From positions 2,978,501-3,042,500 of the forward strand of contig NC_056764.1 in assembly GCF_018687715.1 (NCBI RefSeq): a DNA stretch of 64,000 nt. Direction: 5' to 3'. Source of the stretch: Carya illinoinensis (taxonomy: Eukaryota > Streptophyta > Magnoliopsida > Fagales > Juglandaceae). This document shows, piece after piece, positions 39,501-51,193 of this stretch; positions within the stretch are counted from its first letter, which is position 1; each line of letters opens with the position of its first letter. The notes below the pieces were generated by a model that did not search any database, was not told where the DNA came from, and saw nothing but the letters and a program-made list of their open reading frames with translations. A program made the translations under genes and the position numbers.

Positions 39501-40024
39501 AATTTTCTATTGTTTCAGTACTTTGTTGAGGCTGGAGCTATTGCTGTAAGACGTGTTCGGAAAGAGGATATGCGCCATGTTGCCAAGGCAACTGGTGCAA
39601 CGCAGGTAAATTCTTAACCTTTTTTAGTTTGCTTTGACATGGACTTGTAGTAACGCAATCATGGATGTACCAAGCGCAATTGGTTTTTTGGAGATATTCT
39701 GATGGTGATCTTTCCAAATCTGCAGTCAAAATAACCTTTTAATGGTGGAAGGACAATACTTTGTGCACTTTGAATATCTATTATCAAAAGGTCATATCAT
39801 ATTGTTTATATCCACATTAGAGTCTCTCCTTTTAACATAGGAGATCCAAGCTAGGATTCTTTCCTAGGAAGCATGGACACTTCAAAACCCTTCATATCGG
39901 CATCCAATACATATAGGACATGGACGTGGTAGGTTGCATAATAAATGCAAAAATTATATTTTGTAGTATTGAAAATGCATGGGACATGGTTAGACACATG
40001 CAGGACACCTTGGGGAAGTAGAGT

Positions 40025-40097
<73 letters not shown>

Positions 40098-43000
40098 AGT
40101 ATTCTTTCCTAGGAAGTATGGACATGTCAAAGCCCTGCAAATCTGATTTTTTCAATTTTGACCTTCTAAAAGATTAATGGCTATTCAAAATTTATGCTTT
40201 GGATTTTGGATGTGGACTACTTACATTATGCAACAAACAGAAATGCGGATTGAGCCACTTATCATGTAATGGAGTATCATTTTATTTATGATTGCATGTA
40301 TATATTGGCATGTCTACATTTGAATATGATTGCCACTATTGTTGGCTCTTGAAGTTTCCTTTCAGATATTAATATAGTTGTGAAACAGATTGAAGCATAT
40401 CTGAATAAGATTGCTTAATTTGAGAGGTTCGCTTAGTTGAGGCTGTGTATGCAGTTTTATTTTACTGGTTGATGTATTGACTTTTGTTCTTTGATGCATA
40501 TTTATGATAGTGTTACTATAACTCGGATAGGCTAAACATTATTATTTTGCTGATGCTTGTGTACAATTGTTGGGCAGGTCTCAACATTTGCCGATATGGA
40601 AGGAGAAGAATCATTTGATTCATCACTTCTTGGATATGCAGATGAAGTTGTTGAGGAGCGCATTGCTGATGATGATGTGATTATGATTAAGGGGACTAAA
40701 ACTACAAGTGCGGTGGGTGATTTATTGTAACTTTTGATTTTTTGATATTAAACTTCTTTTTTATAAGTATATATAGCGATTCATATACACTTCTCAACTC
40801 CTGAATCCAATTGTTCACATTTTTTGTAGAATTTCTTTCAGACCAATGAGTTCTATAGCCCCTTTATGTTTGAGTGTGTAGTAACTTGCAATAAAATAAT
40901 GTTCAAAGAATGCAACTTGATGTAGTAGTTTGAAATTATGAGCATTCTTTTAATGTAGTGATTTTTACATTGTTTTCATGCATAGTACCTTCTGATTTTT
41001 ATTTCTTCTTTTTTCCTTTCTTTTTCAACATACTTTCTCTAGGTTTCCTTGATCCTTAGAGGTGCAAATGACTATATGCTTGATGAGATGGAGAGAGCTC
41101 TGCATGATGCTCTGTCTATTGTTAAAAGGACACTTGAATCCAATACGGTAAACTTTTGCACCCTAATATGTGATTGTGATTTTCAACTCTTGAATTTGCT
41201 GTTTCTTTGCGTTGCTCATTGTCATGAGCAAAGTTGTGGTGGGATGATTTATGAGCTGGAAAATAATACATGGTGTAATTTTGGTGCGCATTGTGTTCCA
41301 ACATTTGGTACCTTTAAGCAATTAGATTACTGGCTCTTGTATCCAAAGCAACGTAGAGAACAAATCAACAAATAACGCCAAGGTGTTGGCCCAATTGGTG
41401 AAGGCCTTGGCCTTGGGGTCTCACTCCCTTCAAGGTCAAAGGTTCAAAACACCTCAGAGCATTAGTATTGGTTTGACCAAATTTATCTTCAAATTTGGTC
41501 AATATCAACACTTTTTTACATTTGCCTACTCCATCAAAATTCAATCCCCACATTGGATTAGCCATTTATTCTCTATATAATAATAAAATATTATTAAATT
41601 AATAAATTTTTTATTTAATTTATTTTCTCACATTTTTTAATTCTACCAATTAAATGTTAATAATAATTATATTCTAATTAGATTAATATTAAAAAAAGTA
41701 TTATTAAATGTTAATAATAATAATTATATTATATTACATTAATATTATTATATTATAATTAAATTAATATTAGAAAGAGTATTATTAAATGTTAATAATA
41801 ATTATATTGTATTAAATTAATATTACAAAAAAGTATTATTAAATGTTAATAGTAATTATATTCTAATTAAATTAATATTAAAAAAGTATTATTAAATGTT
41901 AATAGTAATTATATTCTAATTAAATTAATATTTAAAAAAGTATTATTAAATGTTAATAATAATTATATTCTAATTAAATTAATATTAAAAAAATATTATT
42001 AAATGTTAATAATAATTATATTCTAAATGTTAAATGTTAATTATATTCTAATTAATTTAATTTATTTGTTTGGAATGATAAATTAATATTTTAATGTTTG
42101 ATGAATGAGTAGTGGTCTTCCATCTTTAGCCAACCACTGTAGCAAAAGTCCAAATTATTTTAGACTTGCCCAATCCAATGTGAAGGATTTTTGAGCCAAA
42201 TTATGTAAAATTTGGCCAAGCATCTCATTTGGCCAAGCCAATGTGAATGCACTCATAAGTGCAAACAATCTTTTGGGGCCACGCCTTTTGGTGAAAAGCC
42301 AGTGATTTAACCAATTCTATGTAGGGAAACTTTCAAGAGTGCGGTGCATGGGACCAGAGTTTACTCTGCAGGGGTGAGTCCAAATGGCCCCTGCCTTAGA
42401 GAGGTTCCCTTACACACACAGAGAGAGAGAGAGAGAACAAATCAACAAATGCCTATGCCCACTAAAATACAGGCAGATAGAGGCAATTGATCAACGGAAA
42501 GCTTTACTTTAGATAAAAGAGAAGCCCAATATCAACACGGAATCGATAAACTGGAAATAACTCGTTAAAAAAAGGCTTCATACCATCATTGTGGCTTTTG
42601 TTTTTCCTATTCATATTCTCCATCACCCTATTGCATCACAGGTGGTAGCGGGTGGAGGTGCAGTCGAGGCTGCCCTGTCCGGATATTTGGAGTGCCTTGC
42701 TACAACTTTAGGATCCCGTGAGCAGTTGGCAATAGCTGAATTTGCTGAATCATTGTTAATCATACCAAAGGTTTGCTATTATTTATGGATGCATGCATGA
42801 TGTAACCCCATCCCCAGTGATAACCATAATAACCTATATTTGGTCCAGGTGCTCGCTGTCAATGCTGCTAAGGATGCCACCGAATTAGTTGCAAAACTAC
42901 GGGCTTACCATACCATAGCACAAACGAAAGCCGATAAGAAACATTTGTCTAGGTATTTGTTTTGGATATATTTTGTGAGTGGCATTTTACATTAAACCAA

Positions 43001-43140
43001 TATTTATCTCCTCTGCAATTTCTTCTTCACTGAAACCTGTCACATATAAAGTTCATGTCCGGTGAGGTGGTTATAGCATCTCGTCTGATGTGGGTTGCAG
43101 TTTGAGAGACACCATATACTGCTACCTTTTTTGGTTGGGG

Positions 43141-43186
<46 letters not shown>

Positions 43187-43574
43187 ATAACATGAGTTTC
43201 TTGGGGTCTGACCTGAGTGCTCTTTGGTAAATATTGCATGGAACTTTTTCCCTTGTTAATGTGTCACTCACTAATTGCTCTAGCTGTCGCTTAAAATTAT
43301 TGCAGCATGGGACTGGACCTTTTGAAGGGAGCCGTTCGTAACAACTTAGAAGCTGGAGTCATTGAGCCTGCAATGAGCAAAGTGAAGATAATTCAGGTAA
43401 ACGTTATAGAACATATAAATGGTTTAACCAACTTATGACAGTTTACAAATGACTCCTTAGAGTTTCCTAAAATTTTGCGTTTTCCAGTTTGCAACTGAAG
43501 CAGCGATAACAATTCTTCGAATTGATGACATGATCAAGCTTGTCAAAGATGAGAGTCAAAATGATGAGGATTAG
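34209..43574 (+). CDS. CCT1: T-complex protein 1 subunit alpha (CCT-alpha chaperonin)
   Basis: Seventeen exons: 34209-34281, 34411-34475, 35472-35561, 35681-35767, 36383-36442, 36641-36691, 37654-37749, 37915-37980, 38204-38421, 38640-38736, 39519-39605, 40578-40712, 41043-41147, 42642-42770, 42849-42952, 43306-43396, 43488-43574. Together they encode 546 aa, the normal family length. The product is one of eight subunits of the cytosolic TRiC/CCT ring that folds actin and tubulin using ATP. TCP-1 signatures are all present: [12 protein letters not shown] (36-47), ITNDGATIL (57-65), [11 protein letters not shown] (85-95, nucleotide-binding loop) and VVAGGGAVE (411-419). [12 protein letters not shown] near the C-terminus and the alignment from memory to Arabidopsis CCT1 identify the alpha subunit. 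Intron 10 uses a GC donor (CTCAAG/GCAAGT); the others are GT-AG. Several introns hold LINE, MITE, SINE and CT/GA repeats, none disrupting an exon. Confidence 0.97.
34646..34970 (+). mobile_element. 5'-truncated L1 LINE in CCT1 intron 2, 14-bp target duplication
   Basis: The insert 34660-34956 lies between two copies of ATAAAGTGCTCAAA (34646-34659; 34957-34970). It encodes [11 protein letters not shown], typical of the C-terminal region of plant L1 ORF2, then the usual GTGTACGTGGGCTTCGCC...AATAAA 3' end and ACTTACTAAAAAA tail. It is a clean 5'-truncated retrotransposition. Confidence 0.85.
35258..35306 (+). mobile_element. tiny LINE-tail insertion in CCT1 intron 2
   Basis: GCTACTTATCAAAAAG (35275-35290) lies between GTAATACAGTTTTAAAA (35258-35274) and a slightly shorter copy GTAATACAATTAAAA starting at 35291. 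The insert is the 3'-terminal ACTTATCAAAA of the LINE family, in the sense orientation. Confidence 0.6.
36119..36233 (-). mobile_element. 5'-truncated L1 LINE in CCT1 intron 4
   Basis: The insert 36129-36223 is flanked by TGGCAAGCTT on both sides (36119-36128; 36224-36233). It starts with a T-run and, on the minus strand, reads CCTGTGTACCTGGGCTTTGCC and GATTACCTATAAAAAAA, the conserved 3' end of the local L1 family. About 95 bp long. Confidence 0.85.
36451..36510. repeat. (CT)30 microsatellite at the start of CCT1 intron 5
   Basis: Sixty uninterrupted bases of CT begin nine bases into intron 5 (exon 5 ends at 36442, donor GTGAGTGC). Confidence 0.95.
37064..37187 (+). mobile_element. 5'-truncated L1 LINE in CCT1 intron 6
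   Basis: The insert 37081-37170 is flanked by AATCTTCATTCACAATT (37064-37080) and AATCTTCACTCACGATT (37171-37187), 17 bp with two differences. It contains GTCCCGTGTACTTTGGCTAT, AATAAAATTTG and a closing A-run, the same LINE 3' end as in introns 2 and 4. Confidence 0.8.
39158..39357. mobile_element. Tourist-like MITE in CCT1 intron 10, target duplication TAA
   Basis: Terminal inverted repeats GGCTACGTTTGGGTAGTGAG and, reverse-complemented from the right end, GGCTGTGTTTGGGCAGTGGA. TAA flanks both sides (39155-39157; 39358-39360). The interior holds internal tandem copies of a roughly 42-bp unit with AATAGTAGTGAAAAGTATG. It is 200 bp long and non-coding. Confidence 0.8.
40027..40095. repeat. 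(CT)34 microsatellite in CCT1 intron 11
   Basis: A CT run of 69 bp. It is bracketed by two copies of a roughly 36-bp sequence containing TTCTTTCCTAGGAAG (about 39858-39893 and 40099-40134), so the run lies within a local direct repeat. Confidence 0.9.
41457..42252. mobile_element. MITE nested in the SINE, 796 bp, target duplication TCA
   Basis: The ends GAGCATTAGTATTGG and, reverse-complemented, GTGCATTCACATTGG are imperfect terminal inverted repeats that continue with GTTTGACCAAAT and CTTGGCCAAAT. TCA flanks both sides (41454-41456; 42253-42255). It interrupts the SINE exactly between its B-box region and its conserved body. Its interior is mostly a 53-bp AT-rich tandem array. No transposase is present. 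Confidence 0.75.
41649..42060. repeat. AT-rich tandem repeat, 53-bp unit, about seven copies
   Basis: Units start ATTAAATGTTAATAATAATT and continue with ATATTCTAATTAAATTAATA and an AAAAAAGTATT end. One unit is expanded to about 80 bp and the last is degenerate. The array lies within the nested MITE. Confidence 0.85.
43143..43184. repeat. (GA)21 microsatellite in CCT1 intron 15
   Basis: Uninterrupted GA run of 42 bp in the intron between 42952 and 43306. Confidence 0.9.
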
Positions 43575-46376
43575 GATTGGTTTTTGTTTGTGAAAAGAGG
43601 TGGGTTTGGTGCAGAGGACTTTCTGGTATCATGTTTGTACAAGCAAAAATGCTTATTTTGTTTTGACTTAGGCAATCTTTCTTTCAATTATATGGTTTTG
43701 TATTTTTGCAGCTTTTAATTTTGTTGAATGGCATTGCTGGTAATATTTTAAAGCGAATCACTTTTATCAAAGATTTGATGTAGAAATGAAAGCTTCAGCG
43801 AAGACGCCCAAATATTTGGTTACTTTGGTTGGTTCTTGGCTTTATGGTTCTGATCGACCTCCCATGGGTTTTGATTATTGCTTCGTATCTGGTTTGGTAT
43901 CTGACATATATATAGTTTTTAAATTATTTAATATCACAGAAGATGATAAAAGGGAGATAATCAGTAGGATGATTGAATAGCATTTTTCTTTTGTGAATCA
44001 TGTGCCTTAAAACTTGATGGTTTTCCTCTTCTATTTTTCCCAGATCTAAAGCTTCGCTCCTTTAACTTAAAAAATAGTGGGGTGCACTCTGTGCAATAAT
44101 GCTAGAGCAAATTCCCCAAGTCTTACTCCCTAATTGGTTTTAAGATATTTGAAACTCTCTTGTATCTCTCACTCTTAAGGGTATCGTCCGGATGTATCAG
44201 GCTTTTGTAGTGCTCTGCCTTTCTCGTGAAATTCCGTAACACACATGGTACCCCCGGCGGTGATATTAAATTATAACTTTGTCGATAATGCACATGTGAT
44301 AATTACTCTCTACATGTGAATAGGCCTCGACTACTTCCCGGGTGTTTAGTTGGTCTGCTGTTGGATTAAGACGGGCTCGATTACTATCAGAAAAACCTTG
44401 CATACAACTTCTGTATGTAAGGGGTTTGGAGTTTTCGCATTTTCTTGCTTATTATTGCCTATTTTAAGGTTGATACGATCAATGAATGCCCCAACTTCAT
44501 TTTTGAGTTTTATAAGTTGACCAAATTATAAGTTGACCAAACCCATATAATAGCTAGAACCCACATGGCCCCACCCTTGTGATAAACTAATGTCGATTTT
44601 TTTTTTTTTTTAAGATTTACTTATTTAGCTTGTTTCGGTTGAGGAGAACATTGAGATTTGAAAGGTACATTATATCTCAAGTGAAATAGGAGCATGTATT
44701 CTCAATGGTCTATATGATGAATCATGGGATCCAACATAGTATGTTTGGTGTCTCTCTTCTAAGCGAAAATTTGATATGCTCGATTAAAATATATATATAT
44801 GTATATATCTGATTTTAAAAAAATTTAAAATCGTATTTAATGGTATCAATTAAATGATACATGACCGTATCAATTTGTAAGTATCATGACTCTTTTAAAT
44901 TATATAATTATTTAAAATAAATAAGAATATGTATTGAAAAATGGCATTTGCAACCCATAGTAATGTAAGAGCATAAGAATATGTGCAAGTGCATCTGAAT
45001 ACAAAGTGTTGTTTTTGTGATAGAGCTGTCTCCCATCTCATGCACATTCCATGTGAGAAAGTGGACCTCTCTTATTTTGTCTATTTTTTTAAAATGAAAT
45101 GATTGATCATTTTATTTTTCTTACCCAAAAACAAATTTAAAAGGAATGAAGATTCCCAAATAAGGCCGAACCAATAAATATATCATGGTTTTTATAATCC
45201 CATAAGGTTTAATGAACACATGAGCATGCACGTGCAGTCTGTGGCTTCGGGATCACCATTTTTCTGCCGTGTCACGTGATTCGAGGTCTCCTCCACCAAT
45301 ACCAAAACCTTTTTAATAATATTAATATCTCACCAGAAATTTACAGCTATTCAATGGCAGTTATTTTCCTTTATAAAGTAGAATAAAACTACTTTACCCC
45401 CACCAAATGCACCCTCCTATTGACTGTTTACTTAAAAAAAATTAAATTTAAAAATTAAGAAAGTAATTTTTAGTATATTGATATATTTTTTTAATTTTTA
45501 AAAATATTTAAAAACTAAAACAAAAAAATATAAAATTCAAAATGGATTAATGAGGATGTCCAACGGTCAAAGCAGGACAACATGCTATCTTATTCTATAA
45601 AGTAATGTTACATGATTACCAACTATTAAATAAGAAAATGATAGGATTCTTGTGGTTGACCGTTTATGTATTTTAAATCTTTTTAATAGTTAAAAAATTG
45701 ATTATTAGTGATTTTGTATATTTTAAAAAAGATGTTTAATAAATATTTGAAAAAGAAAATGAAAAAAAATATATAAATACACTATGAGCGCTTCTTATGA
45801 TACATACAGGACGATAGATCAGTATCATCATCCTATCATCTATACACGTAGAACAATACTCTTTTCTTTTTTAATTTGTCAACCAACATTTATCATGATT
45901 ATTATGATAATATATTAAAAATATAAATTTTTTATTTTCATATATTGTATTTTTTTTTTAATGCATATATGCGTCATCTATGATAATTATATCCATAACT
46001 TTACGCCCATTCTATTGTAGTAGCATATCATCCTCTTCTCTATTATTATAAAGTCTAATGATATACCTACAATTTCTTAATTATTTTACAATTCATTTTC
46101 AAACAATCAATGAAATCATACGACTCCATTAAAAATAAATTGTAATATTACAAAAATACCGTCCATTTTATATAGAATTGTAAAACATATATAAGACAAT
46201 CATTTTCCCATTATAAAATTCAGACATGCTAATTAAATCACAAATAATCAATGCAACATTACCTGTTTGATAGACATCATGTATTAGAAAGAATATTTTA
46301 ATTTTCTGCTTTAAGTTTTTTTTCCTATCAATAATATGTATTTGCCGAGTAAATAATATTACATGTATGTACATTA

Positions 46377-46555
46377 GAGGAGGTTTGGATACAAAAAGGC
46401 TTTTAATCATTATACTTTTTTAAAATTTTTATACAAAATTTAATAAACAATTCAATTTTTTAAAATCTTAAAATAATAATAATAATATTTAAACGATATT
46501 TTATTTAACTTTCGTCTCAACTCATCTCAATTCAACTCATTATTCAAACCTCCCA
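46377..46555. mobile_element. MITE, 179 bp, possible target duplication TTA
   Basis: Ends GAGGAGGTTTG and, reverse-complemented, TGGGAGGTTTG are imperfect inverted repeats. TTA is found on both sides (46374-46376; 46556-46558). The right part contains CAACTCATCTCAATTCAACT. The family is the same style as other Tourist-like MITEs here. Confidence 0.55.
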
Positions 46556-48712
46556 TTAATTTTAGGGTGTTTCAAGCAGTATAATTCCTATTTAACCCTT
46601 TAGAAACGCATACAATTTGAATTGGAACTTAAGGTATTATATCCTCCATTGATTATAATATGCAATCAATACTTTATTTTTAATTCAATGGGTTGTGGTA
46701 TGAGAATTTAAAGATCATGTGTTTATATATATATATATTCCTTCATGGCATTTGCGACTGGCTATAGTAACTTTCGTATTGGGATATGTTTGTTTAAAAT
46801 AATGTTAGTTACAAGTTTTAAACATGTTAGGTTTCCACAGGCTCATTATAAAAATACAAATTTTACTAATAAAAAATATATATATTTTTTTAAACTTTTT
46901 ACTGTGTGATATTTTATTTTTAACAAAAAATTAGATGAAGGTAATCAATTTATAAGTTATACAAATAATAGCTAAAAGTTTGTGGATTGATTGACATTAC
47001 ACACAGCTTACAAGATAAAAATTTAGAGTTTGAAATACTAAAGTTTGTCGTAATTATTAACCTGTTAACAATGGGCAGGTAAACTTTGTGTATGGATAAT
47101 TAGGCTGACGTGGAAGGAAATCCAGGCTGGCTGTAAAATTGTGTTGGGTAATAGTACAAATTTTTATAATTTTTATTTTTTTCTTTCACAGAGGAAGAGA
47201 ACACGTCAGATCGATCGATCAATCAAATCAATGCAAATCAGAACGGCACCGTACGGTCCGGCGGTACTCAAAAAGAGTACAAAAAAGGTCCTAACGGTCC
47301 CACAATGTACGCCACCGTCGACACAACCCTACTGGAAGCCATGCCCTGTGCTTCTGCTCACAACACGTGCCTCTCTTAAATTATTATTATTATTATTATT
47401 AACAAATCGTCCTTTTGGTTTTTTCCTTGTTTTTGATTTAAATAAATTTCTATAGGGCCAAAGCTGCCAGCTGGAACTCGTTGTCGGTGCTGCTGTCAGC
47501 CCAGCTGCATGCAGATCGGACTCATAAGAGTCTCAACCCAACGTAACGGTCCACTTTTTTAATATATTCTCACGTTAACTTTCATATAGTACATTTATTA
47601 CATCATTTTTTTTTTAAAAAATTAATAAGTTTTTAAAAATATGATGAATATAGAGTATTTTCTTCTATTAATATTAATATTGTTCGCTTCCCCTTTTTTT
47701 TAACGAGACAAATGCCAAAATTAAGAAGCCACGAAAATAATTGAAGCTATATGTGGGGTGGTTGGGGGCTAATGTTGGGTTAGTGAAAGGGTTTGTTTGT
47801 AGGGGTTGTCTAATTTTGAACGATGTCTCGCTCTATTTATAGGGTTTTCATGAGGCTAGAGGAGGTGATAAATTGGATTAAATTCGAATAGGAAAATGTT
47901 GAGCGAATATGTATGCATGGTAGGTGTAAAATGAAGTTAATGGTTGAAAGATAGAGAAGAGAGACTGCACTGACATGTTTGATTAATTTATCCTGTGAAA
48001 AAACAAAAGGGGTAGGAAATTTTCTGATCACAAACTCCAAAGTACTTACTGTTCATAGCATGGCTAATGTAAAATGAAACCCATGAGTTAATTGAAGGTA
48101 TATATCAGAAGACTGCGCAGAGATGGTGAGAAACAATGTTTTCTTACTTGTGGAATGAAAGGGGTGGGGAAAGTTCTCACAAAACTCCAAAGTCTTGATA
48201 TTATATATTTAGTATATGGTTAAAATTCTGAAATGCAGTTGAATTAGATAGGAGGAAATTAAAGATGATTTAAAAGGAGACTTTATAGGAATGCAGTTGA
48301 GAAATATTATATATATATATATATATATTTATATGATAATGTAGAAGGGTATGGTGGGTGCAAAAAAGAGGCAAAAATGGCGGAAAAGAGTAGACAAAAA
48401 AAGCATATGCATATGTATGTGTAGGTGTGTGGCCATTTGTCCATGATTGCATGAAAGCATCCATGCACTTGGCCCTTCCCATCTCACCCCCCATTAAAAT
48501 AATGCCCCGCTCACACCTATCCGTTTGCACAATGAATTGAGATATAGCACAGGCAGAGATGGCAATTAAGAAATCCCTCTAGAGATCTCTTATCTATCTC
48601 TCAGCAGTGCAGAGTGCAGTGCAGCTGAGTGCATCGTCGCTCCCTGCACGTTCATCTGCCCCCTCCCGCTTCCCTTCCCTTATCATATACTCTATTATCT
48701 TCAACACTTCAA

Positions 48713-48714
<2 letters not shown>

Positions 48715-48738
<24 letters not shown>
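48715..48738. repeat. (CT)12 in the GATA-gene leader
   Basis: A short CT run about 115 bp upstream of the GATA start codon, with more CT-rich DNA at 48741-48756. Pyrimidine-rich leaders of this sort are common next to plant transcription starts. Confidence 0.85.
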
Positions 48739-48743
<5 letters not shown>

Positions 48744-48852
48744 TCTCTCTCTTCTCAGACCCAGAGAACTGAGGTAGAGCCAGAGCCAGAGAGACCCAAC
48801 CATACAGAATTTCACTATATTTGCTGTTTCTTTTGTGATCTGTTTGGAAATA

Positions 48853-49889
48853 ATGGACATGTATGGAGTGTCATCGAGTGCAGCAGACTGCAGCTTCCCC
48901 GTAGACGACCTTCTGGACTTCTCCAACGACGAGATTTTCTCCTCCTCCGATTCGCTCCACCTCCACCACCCTCATTACCTTCCTCCCTCTCTTGAAAACC
49001 ATCCCAACAACCACCGCCTCTCGCAACCCACCAACAATGACCACCCCACCCACTTCTCCGCCGACTTCACCGACGACCTCTGCGTCCCTGTAAGCACACA
49101 CACCTCTCTCCCCCGCAATGTTTTTCAAGTTTTTTGATTGTTAAGAATTATCAGCAGCAAATTACTTTGAACGGTTATTATTTTTGTGTAAGGCGAAAGT
49201 GCTTCTATTGTTGTAGTCTGTCTCCAAAAGCTGAGAAATTATGTGCTTTTTGATTGTTAACCAACCAGGACGTGTGCTTTCTTTGATATCTCATTTCGCT
49301 ATTATTTCAGTAAATTTGAATGTTTTCGGTTCCGATTGTGGCGCAGAGCGATGATGCGGCCGAGCTCGAGTGGCTTTCACAGTTCGTAGACGACTCGTTC
49401 ACCGATTTCCCTGCCAACGAACTTGCCGGAAACGTCTTCTTCCCATCCGACGCGTCTTTATCCGGCAGCAGAGCAGCCCGCGCCAAACGCTCCAAAGCAC
49501 CGACCAACTCCACCACCACCTGGACCTCCTCCCCGGAGCCTGATTCTCCAGCTGCAGGAGGAATGAGACCGAAAATGAAGAACGCAAGAGCCGGGGGAGA
49601 GGGAGAAGCACGAAGGTGCTCGCACTGCGCGTCGGAGAAGACTCCGCAGTGGCGGACGGGCCCACTGGGGCCAAAGACCCTTTGTAACGCGTGCGGGGTG
49701 CGATACAAGTCGGGTCGTCTGGTACCTGAATACCGACCGGCTGCGAGCCCGACGTTCGTGCTGACTCAGCACTCAAACTCTCACCGCAAAGTAATGGAAC
49801 TCCGGCGGCAGAAGGAGCTAATGAGGCTGCAGCAGCAGCAACTACAACAACAGCGTCACCACCACCATCGTGACTTTGAGGTCTGCTGA
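48853..49889 (+). CDS. GATA transcription factor, subfamily I (GATA2/GATA4-like)
   Basis: Exon 1 is 48853-49089 and exon 2 is 49347-49889, joined in phase 0 (CCT/GTAAGC donor, GCGCAG acceptor), giving 259 aa. The N-terminus MDMYGVSS and [13 protein letters not shown], then [22 protein letters not shown], are the conserved acidic blocks of Arabidopsis GATA2/GATA4-type proteins. A basic stretch RAARAKRSK (about residue 121-129) precedes the single plant-type zinc finger Cys-X2-Cys-X18-Cys-X2-Cys (Cys170, Cys173, Cys192, Cys195), followed by the basic tail [14 protein letters not shown] and [20 protein letters not shown]. It ends in a Gln/His-rich run. It should bind WGATAR sites in the nucleus; relatives act in light and hormone responses. 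The start is the first ATG of the conserved block, with a CT-rich leader upstream. Confidence 0.95.
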
Positions 49890-51193
49890 GGTGTCGTATC
49901 GCCAAAAACAAAAACCCTGTGATAATGTGAATCGAATGGTCGTATATGGATTATGCTATCAAAGCTCTCTAAGTTCAATTCTAATTTTTTTTCTTAAGAG
50001 AAAAAAATGGTGTCTTTTCGTTGTTTTTTCCTTTTTCGTTTCTAACGCTCTGCTCCGGGAACTCTGAGAGAGAGAGAGTGTGAAGTTTGTGTGATAAGAG
50101 AGGAGTTTCCACGTGATACACTGGCAGACGAGGCTCGCTGACCCAATATTCTGTCTTTCTCCTCTCTTCTCTCTCTCTGAATTTAATCTCTGCCTGAAAA
50201 ATGGAGGGAGGTACGTGATGGTGGGACCCACCCAGCGGATTATGGTGAGACGGTGGCGGTGGGCCTATTTTGTAAGTATTGAGAGCTGAGCCGTTTTTAA
50301 TGGTTCGCCGAAGGAGGGGGATCTAAGGGCCCAAAGTGTCCAAGGACCAACTCAGGAGAAACCCAGCCCAGATTAAGGGAGCAAGAACGAATCCCTTTCC
50401 AGCGAGAGAGTTCTGAGTTTGGGTTTAAGGAAAATATTGACCGGTAATAGAGACTAGAGACTAGAGAATGCCCCAGTTTTTACCTTCCAAATTGTTTTAA
50501 TTACAATGTAGCACTATAGTTTCAACCACCAGACAGCCACAAATCATAGAAATGTATAAATCGAAAGAAAGGTATGTGGTTTGGACTCATCTGGTTCCCA
50601 ATGTGGTATGAACCATAAAGTAATAGTAACCCAAAGGCAAGGCAGGAAGGTAAGCAAACCGTTTCCCCAATTCATGGCTCCTGCCTCCTGGATAGAAAAT
50701 GCCTCTACTTTTTTGGGAAGTATGTTTAATGTGTTGGGAAGCTCAGTATTGTGTTGCACAACAATTTATGCTCTGTATTCATCACAACCCCAACCTTCAA
50801 ATATTGGACCTGATGATGATATATTGAAGAAACGACTATAGAAGTAAAGCTAGGAATGAGGAAACAATCAATAAGAATACTTACATCAAAAACATTGATT
50901 GAATTTTGGAGCTCTGTTGTTGGGACATGTCTGCAGCAGAACTGTGTACAACTCTAAACTCTAATGTAATCCGAATGTGGGGCACGTATCTCCTCTTCAA
51001 AAATCGTATGTGGGGGAATCGGGATTGTAAACAAAAATACCTTCCCTTTCGCAAAACACAGAATGAAAGAAAAAAATAATGTTCCTAGGATTGAATTTAT
51101 TTCTGACAGAAAATATCTCCTCTCTCTTAGGTTACATAACGGTTATTCCATCTGTAAAATGCATGCAACAATAGAATGGCAGCTGTAGAATTC

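Larger units (their letters stand above)
41355..42450 (+). mobile_element. tRNA-derived SINE in CCT1 intron 13, 19-bp target duplication
   Basis: AGAGAACAAATCAACAAAT occurs at 41355-41373 and 42432-42450. The SINE between starts with a tRNA-like head: an A-box-like TTGGCCCAATTGGTGAAGG (41387-41405) and a B-box-like AGGTTCAAAAC. It continues into a body shared with the copy at about 52.98-53.20 kb (GTGCAAACAATCTTTTGGGG, GAAAAGCCAGTGATTTAAC) and ends in a CA/GA simple tail. Removing a nested 796-bp MITE leaves about 259 bp, a normal SINE size. Confidence 0.85.
43575..48852. other. CCT1 3' region, intergenic DNA and GATA-gene promoter side
   Basis: The first ~200 bp should be the CCT1 3' untranslated region. 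The remainder is AT-rich with no recognisable gene. It contains a MITE at 46377-46555 and a GC-richer unique stretch at 47160-47530. Upstream of the GATA start, 48600-48852 looks like a 5' leader rich in CT repeats (48715-48738). Confidence 0.5.

Noticed and set aside
41387..41450. tRNA gene
   Set aside because: A- and B-box-like sequences are present, but no cloverleaf or acceptor stem can be formed and the sequence continues into a SINE body with a 19-bp target duplication.
43786..43980. 64-aa plus-strand frame after the CCT1 stop
   Set aside because: Lies in or just beyond the CCT1 3' untranslated region, has no recognised domain, and the flanking sequence looks non-coding.
49399..49911. 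Three minus-strand frames opposite the GATA gene
   Set aside because: Antisense shadows of the GC-rich GATA exon 2; the plus strand encodes an intact GATA zinc finger.
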